Shown: positions 37,408 to 46,841, numbered from the stretch's first letter. The stretch: 64,000 nt of DNA from an uncultured Flavobacteriaceae bacterium (GCA_947502635.1 CANNAN010000005.1:296413-360412); one strand, 5' to 3'. Numbers and translations: made by a program. Notes: generated by a model from the letters alone, not told the origin.

Positions 37408-38289
37408 ATGAAAAATATAAAAATTATATTATTTACAATTGTAATTGGAGTCTTGTGCTTTTCTTGCGATAAAGATAGTGGATCTGCAGCATTGGTTTTA
37501 GAAGCTGGCGCCGTTCCAAATATGAGTAAAGTATCTGGGTCTGATGGTATCATCGACCTTGTAAGGCTTAATAGTGGTGAGGTTTTAACCATTTCTTTTA
37601 ATGCTTTGGTAGCACAAGGAAATCCTGCTTCTACAGATATTATTGCCTCATTTGTTACATTAGCAGGGCCAGTTTATAACGCAACTTTAGCAAGTAATGT
37701 GAGCTTGCCGCAAGATTATTCATTAACAACTAACGATATTATTGCTGCTTTTTCAGAAATTAATAGTAAAGATGATATCAAACTAGGAGATGTTTTAAGA
37801 ATTTCTGCTAGGTTTACAATGTCCGATGGTCGCGTTTTAAGTTTATTAAATGAGGATGGGACAGATAATACAGGTACTACACTTAGTAATTCTAAGTTAG
37901 TTGCCATCGCTGTTAATTACCCTGTATCATGTCCTTCAGATATAGGAGGGACCTATTTAGTGTCAAGTACAGGGGCAGGATGCTGTGGTGTTAGTCCAAT
38001 TACAGATTATGAATACACGGTAACCGTTACAGATAATGGAGGTGGTTCTTATACCTTATCAGATTACTCTGGAGGCGCATTCGATGGTTTGTTCTGTGCT
38101 GCATTTAATATATGTGGAGATACGTCTAGTGGAGAGATTACAGATGTTTGTGGAACTTTAGGAGGTACTGCACCAGATTGCTGTGGGGATACTTACGACT
38201 TCCAAGGGGTTGTAAATGACGATGGTACTTGGAGTGTTGACATTTCAAGCGGGTTTATGGCAGCAACCCAGGTTTGGACTAAGCAATAA
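37408..38289 (+). CDS. Cys-rich surface lipoprotein of the third SusCD operon
   Basis: 293 residues, lipobox Cys20 (LCFSC). The first ~170 residues are a beta-sandwich-like domain (ALVLEAGAVPNMSKVSGSDG). The C-terminal ~120 residues hold eight cysteines, including two CC pairs (AGCCGVS and PDCCGDT) and Gly/Asp-rich strands (TVTDNGGGSYTLSDYSGG), suggesting disulfide-knit modules outside the cell. It closes the operon 12 bp after susD and before a strong terminator. Probable accessory ligand-binding protein; no specific family recognised. Confidence 0.75.
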   Translation: MKNIKIILFTIVIGVLCFSCDKDSGSAALVLEAGAVPNMSKVSGSDGIIDLVRLNSGEVLTISFNALVAQGNPASTDIIASFVTLAGPVYNATLASNVSLPQDYSLTTNDIIAAFSEINSKDDIKLGDVLRISARFTMSDGRVLSLLNEDGTDNTGTTLSNSKLVAIAVNYPVSCPSDIGGTYLVSSTGAGCCGVSPITDYEYTVTVTDNGGGSYTLSDYSGGAFDGLFCAAFNICGDTSSGEITDVCGTLGGTAPDCCGDTYDFQGVVNDDGTWSVDISSGFMAATQVWTKQ

Positions 38290-38305
38290 TTTATAAAAAT
38301 TCATC

Positions 38306-38349
38306 AATCAAAAAAATCGCCTAAGTATTCTTAGGCGATTTTTTTGATT
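38306..38349. terminator. Strong bidirectional terminator
   Basis: AATCAAAAAAATCGCCTAA (38306-38324) and TTAGGCGATTTTTTTGATT (38331-38349) form a perfect 19-bp stem with a 6-base loop and A/T tracts on both sides. Ends the third SusCD operon and lies near the 3' end of lspA. Confidence 0.92.
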
Positions 38350-38446
38350 AGTAAGCCTTCTTTTATAAAATTATGAAATTGTATCTTTAGTCAGATGATT
38401 TTTGTTATGAAAGCTGGAAAAATTTATTAAAGAATGATATTATTTT

Positions 38447-38962
38447 TTATGCTTCTGAAGGTTTCTTCTTCTTAAAATTAGCGATAGCCAAAATAATTAT
38501 ACCTGTGGTTACCGATAAATCGGCCATATTAAAGATACCCGTTTTAAAAACACCCCCCAAATCGATAAATAAGAAATCTGTAACCGAACCATATACAATA
38601 CGATCATAAACATTAGCAAGACCACCGCCAATAATACTTGCAAAAGCGAAAAGCGATAGGCTATCTAAGTTTTTGTCTTTGAAAATATATCGTAACACAT
38701 AACCTAATACCACAACTGGTAAAATAAGCAAAAATATAATTCTAAGTGTCGGGTTTAAATCACTACCCATACCTAAAAAAGCACCTGCATTTTCAACATT
38801 CATCATTAAAAAAGCATCGCCTATTAAAGAAATGCGTTCACCAGGATTAATATCTGTTCGTGCATCAATATTGATTCTAACAAGGACTTTAGAAATCTGA
38901 TCAATAGCAATAGTTAAAATAATAACTAAAAGAATGTAAATAGAGCGTTTCGATAATTTCAT
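38447..38962 (-). CDS. lspA: Lipoprotein signal peptidase (signal peptidase II)
   Basis: 171 residues, four membrane segments. Cleaves the signal peptide of prolipoproteins below the modified cysteine, at the inner membrane. Catalytic aspartates are expected in NVYDRIVYG and FNMADLSV; ENAGAFLG is the conserved box near residue 60. Its start codon directly abuts the fabD stop codon, so the two are co-transcribed. It serves the many lipoproteins in this window. Confidence 0.94.
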   Translation of the reverse strand: MKLSKRSIYILLVIILTIAIDQISKVLVRINIDARTDINPGERISLIGDAFLMMNVENAGAFLGMGSDLNPTLRIIFLLILPVVVLGYVLRYIFKDKNLDSLSLFAFASIIGGGLANVYDRIVYGSVTDFLFIDLGGVFKTGIFNMADLSVTTGIIILAIANFKKKKPSEA

Positions 38963-39853
38963 TTAATTGTTTTCAAGAGTAGCAGAAGCTGTTTGAGCCT
39001 CTCTATTAATTTTCTTTACCAAGCCTTGTAAAACTTTACCAGGACCAACTTCGGTAAATAAAGTAGCACCGTCTGCAATCATTTGTTGTACAGATTGTGT
39101 CCAACGTACAGGAGCTGTTAATTGAGATATTAAATTCGTTTTTATAGCCGTTTCATCAATAATAGCATGAGCCGTTACGTTTTGATAAATAGGGCAGTTA
39201 GGTTTGCTAAAAGTTGTATTCTCTATAGCGGCGGCTAACTCTTCACGAGCAGGTTCCATTAATGGCGAATGGAAAGCACCACCAACAGGTAAAACTAATG
39301 CACGACGTGCTCCTGCATCTTTTAGAGATTCACAGGCTTTATTTATAGCATCAACTTCTCCGGAGATTACTAATTGCCCAGGGCAATTATAATTTGCTGC
39401 AACAACAACACCATCAGTTACCGAGCATATTTTTTCAACAACATCATCCTCTAAACCTAAAACAGCAGCCATGGTACTTGGTTGTAACTCACAAGCTTTT
39501 TGCATGGCTAAAGCACGTTGAGAGACTAACTTTAATCCATCTTCGAAATTTAAAGCACCATTTGCTACTAACGCAGAAAATTCACCAAGTGAGTGTCCTG
39601 CAACCATTTCTGGTTTAAAAGCATCACCCAAAGTTTTTGCTAAAATAACAGAGTGTAAAAAGATGGCAGGTTGTGTTACTTTAGTTTCTTTAAGAGCTTC
39701 AGCAGAGCCTTCAAACATAATGTCTGTAATGTTGAAACCAAGAAGGTTATTTGCTTGTTCAAATAATTCTTGAGCTAAAGGAGCGTTTTCATATAAGTCT
39801 AAACCCATTCCTGAAAATTGAGCACCCTGACCTGGAAATATATATGCTTTCAT
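38963..39853 (-). CDS. fabD: Malonyl-CoA:ACP transacylase
   Basis: 296 residues. Moves the malonyl group from CoA to acyl carrier protein for fatty-acid synthesis. Motifs: FPGQGAQFSGMG (6-17), GHSLGEFSAL with nucleophile Ser88, QRALAMQKA and GGAFHSPLM with catalytic His195. Upstream, TATTTTTG on the minus strand (39882-39889) is a plausible -7 box. Followed without a gap by lspA. Confidence 0.96.
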   Translation of the reverse strand: MKAYIFPGQGAQFSGMGLDLYENAPLAQELFEQANNLLGFNITDIMFEGSAEALKETKVTQPAIFLHSVILAKTLGDAFKPEMVAGHSLGEFSALVANGALNFEDGLKLVSQRALAMQKACELQPSTMAAVLGLEDDVVEKICSVTDGVVVAANYNCPGQLVISGEVDAINKACESLKDAGARRALVLPVGGAFHSPLMEPAREELAAAIENTTFSKPNCPIYQNVTAHAIIDETAIKTNLISQLTAPVRWTQSVQQMIADGATLFTEVGPGKVLQGLVKKINREAQTASATLENN

Positions 39854-40031
39854 GTATTGATAATTATAGTTTTTCGCGCTGCAAAAATAGAAATAATTTT
39901 TTTAGAAGCTAAGACCATTTCGCTTTTAGAAGCAAGAATAAGGACTCTAAAGCTATTAATTTGAAAGAGAACTTAATTTAATGTTTAGATTCTAGTGTCT
40001 ATATTCTCGATTCTTGTCTCTTTTTCGAACA

Positions 40032-41588
40032 TTATAGACCAATAATGGCAGCTTCAGCACAACGCTCTCCGTCCATGGCAGCAGATACGATACCACCTGC
40101 GTAACCACCTCCTTCTCCGCAAGGAAATAAGTTAGAAACTTCAGGATGTTCTAATTGTTCGTTTCTGGGAATACAAACTGGTGATGAGGTTCTGGATTCT
40201 ACACCAACAATATTAGCTTCTGTAGTATAATAACCTTTCATTTTTTGTCCAAAGGCTTGAAACCCTTTTCTAAGTCTACTTCCTATTAATTTTGGTAATA
40301 GTGAATGTAAAGGTGCCGATTTTAACCCTGGTTGATAAGAAGTTGAGTTCAAATTATCCGATAGCTTACCTTCAACAAAGTCGGTGAGTCTTTGTGCTGG
40401 GGCTACTTGACTTCTCCCTCCAGCTGTAAAGGCCAATTTTTCTAAATTTTTCTGGTATTCTAGGCCTTTTAAAACTCCGAATTTCTCATATTTATGCAAA
40501 TCAGCATCCGCATTAATTTCAACGACAATACCAGAATTGGCATATAAATTATTTCGTTTAGAAGGCGACATACCATTTACCACGACTTCACCATTTGCTG
40601 TAGCTGCAGGAACTATAAAACCACCAGGACACATGCAAAAAGAGTATACCCCTCTGTTATTTACCTGATTTACTAAGCTGTAAGAAGCCGCTGGGAGTAA
40701 TTCGTTACGTTCACCATTGCAATGGTATTGTATAGAATCTATAATATGTTGTGGATGTTCTACCCGAACCCCCATAGCGAATGATTTTGCTTCTAATGCA
40801 ATTTTCTTTTGATGTAATAAATAAAAGATATCCCGAGCCGAATGTCCTGTAGCTAAAATAACTCTGTTTACAGGTATTTCTTCTCCATTTTGAAGTTGAA
40901 TAGCTTGTATTTTATTCGTTTTTATAATAAAATCTACGACTCGCGTCTCAAAATGAATCTCTCCACCATAGTTTAAAATGGTTTCTCGGATATTCTGAAC
41001 CACTTTCGGTAATTTATTAGTTCCAATATGTGGATGGGCATCTACCAAAATTTGATCGGTAGCCCCATGAAATACCAGGTTTTCAAAAATGCGACGCACA
41101 TCGCCTCGTTTTAAACTTCGGGTATATAATTTTCCATCGCTATAAGTCCCTGCACCTCCTTCGCCAAAGCAATAATTAGAATCTTCATTTACAAAATGAT
41201 CCTGATTGATAGCCTTTAAATCGCGCCGTCTGTCTTGAACATTTTTACCACGTTCTAATACAATTGGTTTATAACCTAATTCAATACAACGTAAGGCAGC
41301 GTACATCCCTGCAGGACCAAAGCCAATAATATGAATGGGTTTGGCTTTTGAAACATCTTTATAATCAAATTGATATTCTGAGGTTTTAGGTAATGCCTCT
41401 TTAATATAAACGGCTACTTTATAGTTGAAAATAATTTTTGGCTTTCGAGCATCAATAGATTTTCGAAGGACTTTGATACCAGTGATATCTTCTTTGTCAA
41501 TATCTAAAGCATGTGCCGATTTTATTATTAAAATATCACTACGCTCTTCGTCTTTAAGTGAAATACGAAGCTGAATCTCTTTTACCAT
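40032..41588 (-). CDS. FAD-dependent dehydrogenase, COG2509 family
   Basis: 518 residues. A ~90-residue N-terminal domain (IQLRISLKDEERSD, KVLRKSIDARKPKIIFNYKV) precedes a flavoprotein fold with IIGFGPAGMYAALR (dinucleotide site), VLERGKNVQDRRRD, SNYCFGEGGAGTYSDGKLY and a C-terminal FPCGEGGGYAGGIVSAAMDG. Widespread in bacteria as an uncharacterised FAD-dependent dehydrogenase; the physiological reaction is not established. Stands alone; the gap to the next upstream gene contains a nested hairpin repeat. Confidence 0.88.
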   Translation of the reverse strand: MVKEIQLRISLKDEERSDILIIKSAHALDIDKEDITGIKVLRKSIDARKPKIIFNYKVAVYIKEALPKTSEYQFDYKDVSKAKPIHIIGFGPAGMYAALRCIELGYKPIVLERGKNVQDRRRDLKAINQDHFVNEDSNYCFGEGGAGTYSDGKLYTRSLKRGDVRRIFENLVFHGATDQILVDAHPHIGTNKLPKVVQNIRETILNYGGEIHFETRVVDFIIKTNKIQAIQLQNGEEIPVNRVILATGHSARDIFYLLHQKKIALEAKSFAMGVRVEHPQHIIDSIQYHCNGERNELLPAASYSLVNQVNNRGVYSFCMCPGGFIVPAATANGEVVVNGMSPSKRNNLYANSGIVVEINADADLHKYEKFGVLKGLEYQKNLEKLAFTAGGRSQVAPAQRLTDFVEGKLSDNLNSTSYQPGLKSAPLHSLLPKLIGSRLRKGFQAFGQKMKGYYTTEANIVGVESRTSSPVCIPRNEQLEHPEVSNLFPCGEGGGYAGGIVSAAMDGERCAEAAIIGL

Positions 41589-41641
41589 GATGCAAAATTA
41601 CTCAAATTTAAGAGAAGATTTTGAAAAAGAGTTTTATGCTT

Positions 41642-41781
41642 AAAAAGAGGTTGTCTAAAAGTACTTAGATGTCCGTTCGAGCGCAGTCGAGAACTTTTAA
41701 ATGTCTTGATTTTGAAGACATTTCGACTGCGCTCGATGGGACAATTTTTAGTTTTTAATATTTTTTAGACAGCTCTTTTTT
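41642..41781 (-). repeat. Nested hairpin repeat, copy 3
   Basis: Outer arms AAAAAGAGGTTGTCTAAAA (41642-41660) and TTTTAGACAGCTCTTTTTT (from about 41763) match the arms of copies 1 and 2. Inside are two more inverted layers: TCGAGCGCAGTCGA / TCGACTGCGCTCGA (about 41677-41735) and a tip hairpin ATGTCTT / AAGACAT (41701-41721). It lies about 70 bp beyond the stop of the DinB gene on the minus strand, so it could also end that transcript. The inner layer is unlike copies 1 and 2. Confidence 0.7.
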
Positions 41782-41850
41782 ATTCAAAATAATCTCAGCT
41801 TAAAATACACAATGGCTTTACTTAATATAATTAGCGGATTGATAATAAAA

Positions 41851-42366
41851 TCAAGCTATTAAATAACGTTCATTCAAGATATTAAGATGATGTTTGGCAT
41901 GCCCAATAATAGTAAATCCAATGGCTAGAGTACTAATTTTTATTTCAGAAGAAATTCCAGTACTATGAAGCATTTCTTCATTAAAACTTTCAAATAAATG
42001 GATTGTTGATTGTCTTACTGTTCTAAATTCTGTTAGTAAATCTTCAATGCTTCTATGGTTTACATGAGCGTTTTTAGCATATAAATTTTCATCAAAACCT
42101 AAAAGATCCATTGGTTCTAATCTAGATATGGATAAGGCTCTGTAAGCAAATATTCTTTCAGCATCTATAATATGTTGAAGCAATTCTTTAGGCGTCCATT
42201 TATTTAACTCGTATCTATATTCTTGATGTGAAATTAACTTTTTAGCAAGGTCTTCAAAAATAGTTTCACTACTTTTTAGACCATCTATTAAATCAATATT
42301 GTTATCGACTAGTTTTATATATCTGTCGAAGAAATTTGGAATAAATTTTAAATCAGATTTTGTCAT
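41851..42366 (-). CDS. DinB-family protein
   Basis: 171 residues, a four-helix DinB/YfiT-type fold: YRYELNKWTPKELLQHIIDAERIFAYRAL and a C-terminal GFTIIGHAKHHLNILNERY. The metal-ligand histidines of the family fit His near residue 66 and the HAKHH cluster. Role in thiol transfer or damage response is known only for some relatives. Begins 4 bp after the PNPOx-like gene and is co-transcribed with it. Confidence 0.87.
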   Translation of the reverse strand: MTKSDLKFIPNFFDRYIKLVDNNIDLIDGLKSSETIFEDLAKKLISHQEYRYELNKWTPKELLQHIIDAERIFAYRALSISRLEPMDLLGFDENLYAKNAHVNHRSIEDLLTEFRTVRQSTIHLFESFNEEMLHSTGISSEIKISTLAIGFTIIGHAKHHLNILNERYLIA

Positions 42367-42370
42367 GGTA

Positions 42371-43033
42371 TTACATTTTATTCTTTTTATAATAGGATAT
42401 TACATGCTTAGGAGTTCTCATTTGTTTTGGTAATAAGGGGTCTTTAACAGGAAGTTCTGCCACTTGTTTTATTGGTATAACACCTGCCCAGACAGGAAGG
42501 TCTAAATCACTTTTTTCATCAACAACACCTACATCTCTGATTTTAGCAGATGCGGTTTGTATTTCCATTTCTATAACGAGTGTGCTATTAAACTCTTTAA
42601 GGTTCATGGGTCTTAGTGTTTTCCACCGCCCAGGAATCATATGGTCTACAACACATTTTAAAGCAGCTTCCTTTTTTTCTTTGTCTTCAACTATAGTTGC
42701 GCTGGTGAATAGTGTCGCCGATCTGTAATTTACAGAATGATGAAAGCCTGAACGCGCTAATATCAGTGCGTCTAAATGCATAATGGTCATACTGGCTTCT
42801 TTGGCTTCCGCAAGCGCTAATAACATTCTGTTTTTTAGAGAGCCGTGTAGATATATTTTATTGTCTATTCTTCCATAAGCCATAGGTAAGCAAATAGCTT
42901 TTCCTTCATAATTATAGCTTACGTAGCCCAAGAATCCTGCGTCTAGAATATTATTAATTTGTTCTACATCGTAAGTAGCTCTTTTGGGGCCTCGTTTTAC
43001 TTGATTTAATTCTGATATTGTATAAGTTGACAT
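42371..43033 (-). CDS. Pyridoxamine 5'-phosphate oxidase-like flavin protein
   Basis: 220 residues of the PNPOx-like split-barrel family (pfam Pyridox_ox_2 type): GFLGYVSYNYEGKAICLPMAYG, KIYLHGSLKNRMLLAL, FHHSVNYRSATLFTSA. It likely binds FMN or a related cofactor; real PNP oxidase activity is not implied. Divergent from a MocR regulator, a pairing typical for genes under MocR control. On the minus strand, TAATTTTG at 43069-43076 could be the -7 box. Confidence 0.87.
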   Translation of the reverse strand: MSTYTISELNQVKRGPKRATYDVEQINNILDAGFLGYVSYNYEGKAICLPMAYGRIDNKIYLHGSLKNRMLLALAEAKEASMTIMHLDALILARSGFHHSVNYRSATLFTSATIVEDKEKKEAALKCVVDHMIPGRWKTLRPMNLKEFNSTLVIEMEIQTASAKIRDVGVVDEKSDLDLPVWAGVIPIKQVAELPVKDPLLPKQMRTPKHVISYYKKNKM

Positions 43034-43131
43034 AACTGTTCGATTTGATTGATGCTTGTTATTTAAAACAAAATTAGTAGATTTATGGATTGTTCATTTC
43101 ATCCAGAAATCATTTTTTAAATAGTCCAGTT

Positions 43132-44631
43132 ATGATTCCTTATAAAACCATTATCAAAATAGATAGAGCTATTAAGCAGCCAGTTTATATTCAACTAACC
43201 AATCAGTTTATAGATTTAATTAAGGAGGGCACCCTTCCGCCACAGGCGAAATTACCAGGAACTAGAACCTTATCAGATTTAATAGGACTACATAGAAAAA
43301 CGGTGATAGCTTGTTATGAGGAACTTACATTGCAGGGATGGATAGAGAGTATTCCGCAAAAAGGCACCTTTGTTCATAAAGACATTCCAATGTTGCAACA
43401 ACAAAAATGGACTGATAAAACAGTTAGTAGAAAGGACAGTACGACGGGGTTTACTTTTAAGAGAAATACTCTTTTGGATAGGAAATTTCCGCAAGAGTAT
43501 TTAAATGATTATATGTATGTGAATGACGGTGTTGCAGACGAAAGGCTAGCTCCTATTAAAGAATTAGCTGTTATTTATAGAAAAATAGCAAATAAGAAGT
43601 ATACGCTTAAGTATCTGAATTACGGAACAACCTATGGTAATCTTGAATTAAGAGAGACCCTAGTAAGTTATTTGAACGAAACCAGAGGATTAAATATTAC
43701 AAAAGACAACATTCTTATAACCAGAGGAAGCCAGATGGGGATGTTTTTGGCATCTCAATTATTGATTGAAAATAAGGATTATATTATAGTAGGAGAGACG
43801 AATTATAGTTCTGCAGATACAACTTTTGAATTTGCTAAAGCTAAATTATTAAGAGTGAAAGTGGACGAAAATGGATTAGATACAAAAGCTATAGAAAGCT
43901 TATGTAAAAAATATACTATTAAAGCGGTATATACAACACCGCATCACCACCATCCAACAACTGTAACACTTTCGGCACAACGTAGGATGCATCTTTTAAA
44001 TTTAGCTAAAACCTATCGTTTTGCTATTCTTGAGGATGATTATGATTACGATTTTCATTATAACCATGCACCTATTTTACCTTTAGCAAGTCATGATACT
44101 TGTGGAAATGTTATTTACATAGGTTCGATTTGTAAAACAGTTGCACCAGTTTATAGAGTTGGTTATTTAATCGCATCAAAAGATTTTGTAGATGAATGTG
44201 CAAAATTGAGACGTTTTATAGACAGACAAGGTGATGCTATTTTAGAACTAACATTTTCAAATTTTATTAAAGATGGGAGTTTAGATAGGCATATTAAAAA
44301 GTTAGTTAAAATATATAAAGCCCGTCGCGATTTGTTTTGTAAACTTCTTAGGGAAGAAATGAGTGATTATTTGTCTTTTGAAATCCCAAAAGGAGGTATG
44401 GCATTATGGGTAACTTTAAATAAAAATTATTCGTGGGATACGGTTAGAGAAGCTGCTAAGCAACAAAAATTAATCATTTCAGAATGGCAGCGTTATGATG
44501 TAGCGAATATTAAACACAATGCTATAAGAATGGGGTTTTCATGTTATAATGAAATTGAAGCTAGGGAGTTTGTTGATCGATTTAAAAGAACGATGCTAAT
44601 TATTAATGAGCAAGAGTCTTTTAATAATTAA
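43132..44631 (+). CDS. MocR/PdxR-type GntR regulator with aminotransferase domain
   Basis: 499 residues from the ATG at 43132 (MIPYKTIIKIDRAIKQP); an upstream TTG would add 14 residues without family support. The N-terminal GntR winged helix (about 1-75; LPGTRTLSDLIGLHRKTVIACYEELTLQGW) is joined to a fold-type I aminotransferase domain, with EDDYDYDFHY and IGSICKTVAPVYRVGYL in which Lys335 should hold PLP. Such proteins sense PLP or amino acids and often control the divergent neighbour, here the PNPOx-like/DinB operon. Confidence 0.93.
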   Translation: MIPYKTIIKIDRAIKQPVYIQLTNQFIDLIKEGTLPPQAKLPGTRTLSDLIGLHRKTVIACYEELTLQGWIESIPQKGTFVHKDIPMLQQQKWTDKTVSRKDSTTGFTFKRNTLLDRKFPQEYLNDYMYVNDGVADERLAPIKELAVIYRKIANKKYTLKYLNYGTTYGNLELRETLVSYLNETRGLNITKDNILITRGSQMGMFLASQLLIENKDYIIVGETNYSSADTTFEFAKAKLLRVKVDENGLDTKAIESLCKKYTIKAVYTTPHHHHPTTVTLSAQRRMHLLNLAKTYRFAILEDDYDYDFHYNHAPILPLASHDTCGNVIYIGSICKTVAPVYRVGYLIASKDFVDECAKLRRFIDRQGDAILELTFSNFIKDGSLDRHIKKLVKIYKARRDLFCKLLREEMSDYLSFEIPKGGMALWVTLNKNYSWDTVREAAKQQKLIISEWQRYDVANIKHNAIRMGFSCYNEIEAREFVDRFKRTMLIINEQESFNN

Positions 44632-44693
44632 TGGTTAAAATTATATTCATCTTCTTATTTAAGTGGAGTTATGGAAGTTGATTTCTAAAACAT

Positions 44694-45383
44694 TTATGCA
44701 TTATTAACTACTTTTTTACCAGATAACAATTGTTTGATACTTGCTAAGTGAGCGAATAAAACTATCGGGACTATAATTGTAGGTAGCCATACAAAAGGAA
44801 AATAGGTTACCCCAATATTAGGTTGTTCAAATGCTAATATTTGAAAAGGCGTTTTAGCACTTAACACCGCAATGGTTAATACATTAATCAAGAGTCCTAA
44901 GCAAACAAAATTCCAGATGAGAAGTCCTTTGCGTTTTATTTTTTTCTTTACAAATACCAGATAATACATTATTGGCGCTGTAATTCCAGAGATAATATCA
45001 TAGTTGTAACCTTTAAAAGTCATCAGGTCGGGTATGAGCCCTGCTAAAAAAGTATAATAAAGAATAATTTCTATAGGAATACGAATAATATGTAATAAGG
45101 TTAACCCTTTTAAATTGAGATTATCCACAAAGGTCTTACTCTTTTTATTAGTAAAAAGTAAAAGTATAAATAGAACAACTGGGCCAAGTAATAAAGTAAA
45201 TCTTGGAGGCATTGTTCCTGTTTTTTTGTAAAACCCAAATATTCCGAGTATACCTACAATTGTTAACCAGATAATAATACCGTAGAGTACTTTTTTATTA
45301 TTTGAAGCTTTAAAAAATAGCCAAAGAGATATCAGTGTTGTTAAAACAAATCCAATAGATATGAAAATTGAAATTTCTGCCAT
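44694..45383 (-). CDS. Hypothetical integral membrane protein
   Basis: 229 residues from the start MAEISIFISIGF; an upstream GTG/ATG extension is less likely as it breaks the first helix. About seven hydrophobic segments separated by short basic loops (NKKSKTF, KKKIKRKG). No family motif recognised. Lies just beyond the 3' end of the broken Crp/Fnr gene on the same strand; the two may once have been an operon. Confidence 0.7.
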   Translation of the reverse strand: MAEISIFISIGFVLTTLISLWLFFKASNNKKVLYGIIIWLTIVGILGIFGFYKKTGTMPPRFTLLLGPVVLFILLLFTNKKSKTFVDNLNLKGLTLLHIIRIPIEIILYYTFLAGLIPDLMTFKGYNYDIISGITAPIMYYLVFVKKKIKRKGLLIWNFVCLGLLINVLTIAVLSAKTPFQILAFEQPNIGVTYFPFVWLPTIIVPIVLFAHLASIKQLLSGKKVVNNA

Positions 45384-45460
45384 TTTGTGTTTTTTAGTGA
45401 TATTCAAAATTGAGAAACAAAAAATGAATTCCACTTGACAAAAGGCAAGAAAAGATATAG

Positions 45461-46039
45461 TTACATGTTTTTTCTTATCCTGCTAAGTGTGCTATCTGTA
45501 ATACCTAAGTATGAGGCAATATACTTTAATGGTGTGTGTTTTAATATTTTTGGTTTGGAAGTTAGTAAGTTTTGTTAACGTTGTTCAGCTGTTTGATTGA
45601 TCATAGCATAGTTTCTCTTTTGGGAAGTAATAAAGCATTTAACCAAAACAGCTCTGCCAAAATCTCTAAATGCTGGTTTATTATGAAATAGCGCGTTTAA
45701 TTCTTCGTAAGAAATGCGATATCCAATACAATCTGTGAGGGCTTGAATATTAACTTCAGAATGTACCCGATTAAAAAACGAAGTGATTTCAAAAACGATA
45801 TTGTTTTCAGTAAAAATCTCTGTTGTGATTTCATTTCCTTCTAAATCATAAAGAAAGATTCTCATTAAGCCTTTTTGAAGATAGAAATAGTCATCACTTA
45901 TTTGACCTTTTTCTAAAAGTAGACTCCCTTTTTCAATTTTTGTGAAATGAAATGTATTAGCAATTTCTTCAACATCAAATTCATTTAACGGAATGATTTG
46001 TTTTATGAAATTTATTAATAAAGATCTATCGTTATCCAT
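45461..46039 (-). pseudogene. Crp/Fnr-family regulator interrupted by one stop codon
   Basis: The reading frame from 46039 gives a cyclic-nucleotide-binding (cNMP) domain: EKGSLLLEKGQISDDYFYLQ, GLMRIFLYDLEGNEI, and ends after NQTAEQR at a TAA (45575-45577), codon 155. Past the TAA, the same frame continues for 37 codons, QNLLTSKPKILKHTPLKYI then ASYLGITDSTLSRIRKNM, ending at a TAA at 45461. This is the normal C-terminal helix-turn-helix and ending of the family, and family members have Tyr at the stop position (TAT/TAC to TAA, one base). The complete form would be 192 residues, the usual length. As it stands the product has a sensor domain but no DNA-binding domain. Confidence 0.85.
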
Positions 46040-46256
46040 ATTTCAAATTGCGATTATAATAAAGTTGTAAGGGGCTTGTTTTAGTCTAAAAATAACAATT
46101 ATTTTGAGGGCTACAGATACTATTTATTCTATTCTTAGATTCTTGGAACTGTATATTTATATGTGATTTATAAATACGACACGAGCATAGATGGATAAAT
46201 CAGAATTAACTTTTTTATTAATAAAGCTTTAATTTACAAGTATATATTTATAATTC

Positions 46257-46841
46257 TTAATGCACGTTATTAATGATTTCGATAATTTTATCATTAGGTA
46301 TGACATCTATCGTTAAATTAATACGGTCTGTGGTTCCTTTATTAATAACACGATGCGTATCAGACAAACGTAAATACCAGCATTCTCCAACTTTCATGGG
46401 AACTAATGTCTCATTTAAGAAAAACTCGACACCTTCATTATTATCGATAGGAATCGTAAGTCGAATCATTGATTTTTCTTTTTCTAAGGCCAAAGTAGGA
46501 TCTGTATGTTCTTTTACAATAGCATTTGGTGCTAAAAATAACAACCGAACCAAATTAACCGTTGTGTATTGACTAAATGTATCGATTATGCTTTTTAAAT
46601 AAGGAGCTTTTTTTAGGCTAGGGGTGTCCATCCAATTGGTCCAAGAACCGTCTGCATAATCGTCGGTTGGAGGAGGGAAGGGTAGTGATGTGTCTACTAA
46701 GTGAGCAGGAGATCGCAATGGAATAACTTTATAATATTCGTAGTGTTCTTGTTTTAATGCATGAGCTTCTAAAAGCATTTTTTCTACATCGAACTTAAAA
46801 GGTAATTGTATTCTGTCTTCAAATTGTTTTTTTGTTTCCAT
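46257..46841 (-). CDS. Aspartyl/asparaginyl beta-hydroxylase-like protein
   Basis: 194 residues. Central cupin of the Asp/Asn beta-hydroxylase family (Fe(II)/2-oxoglutarate oxygenase-like): APNAIVKEHTDPTL supplies His112 and Asp114, RLSDTHRVINKG supplies His163, and Arg173 (TDRINLTIDV) may bind 2-oxoglutarate. Substrate unknown. Single gene; on the minus strand TAATTTTG at 46966-46973 is a possible -7 box with a short spacing to its TTG. Confidence 0.85.
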   Translation of the reverse strand: METKKQFEDRIQLPFKFDVEKMLLEAHALKQEHYEYYKVIPLRSPAHLVDTSLPFPPPTDDYADGSWTNWMDTPSLKKAPYLKSIIDTFSQYTTVNLVRLLFLAPNAIVKEHTDPTLALEKEKSMIRLTIPIDNNEGVEFFLNETLVPMKVGECWYLRLSDTHRVINKGTTDRINLTIDVIPNDKIIEIINNVH

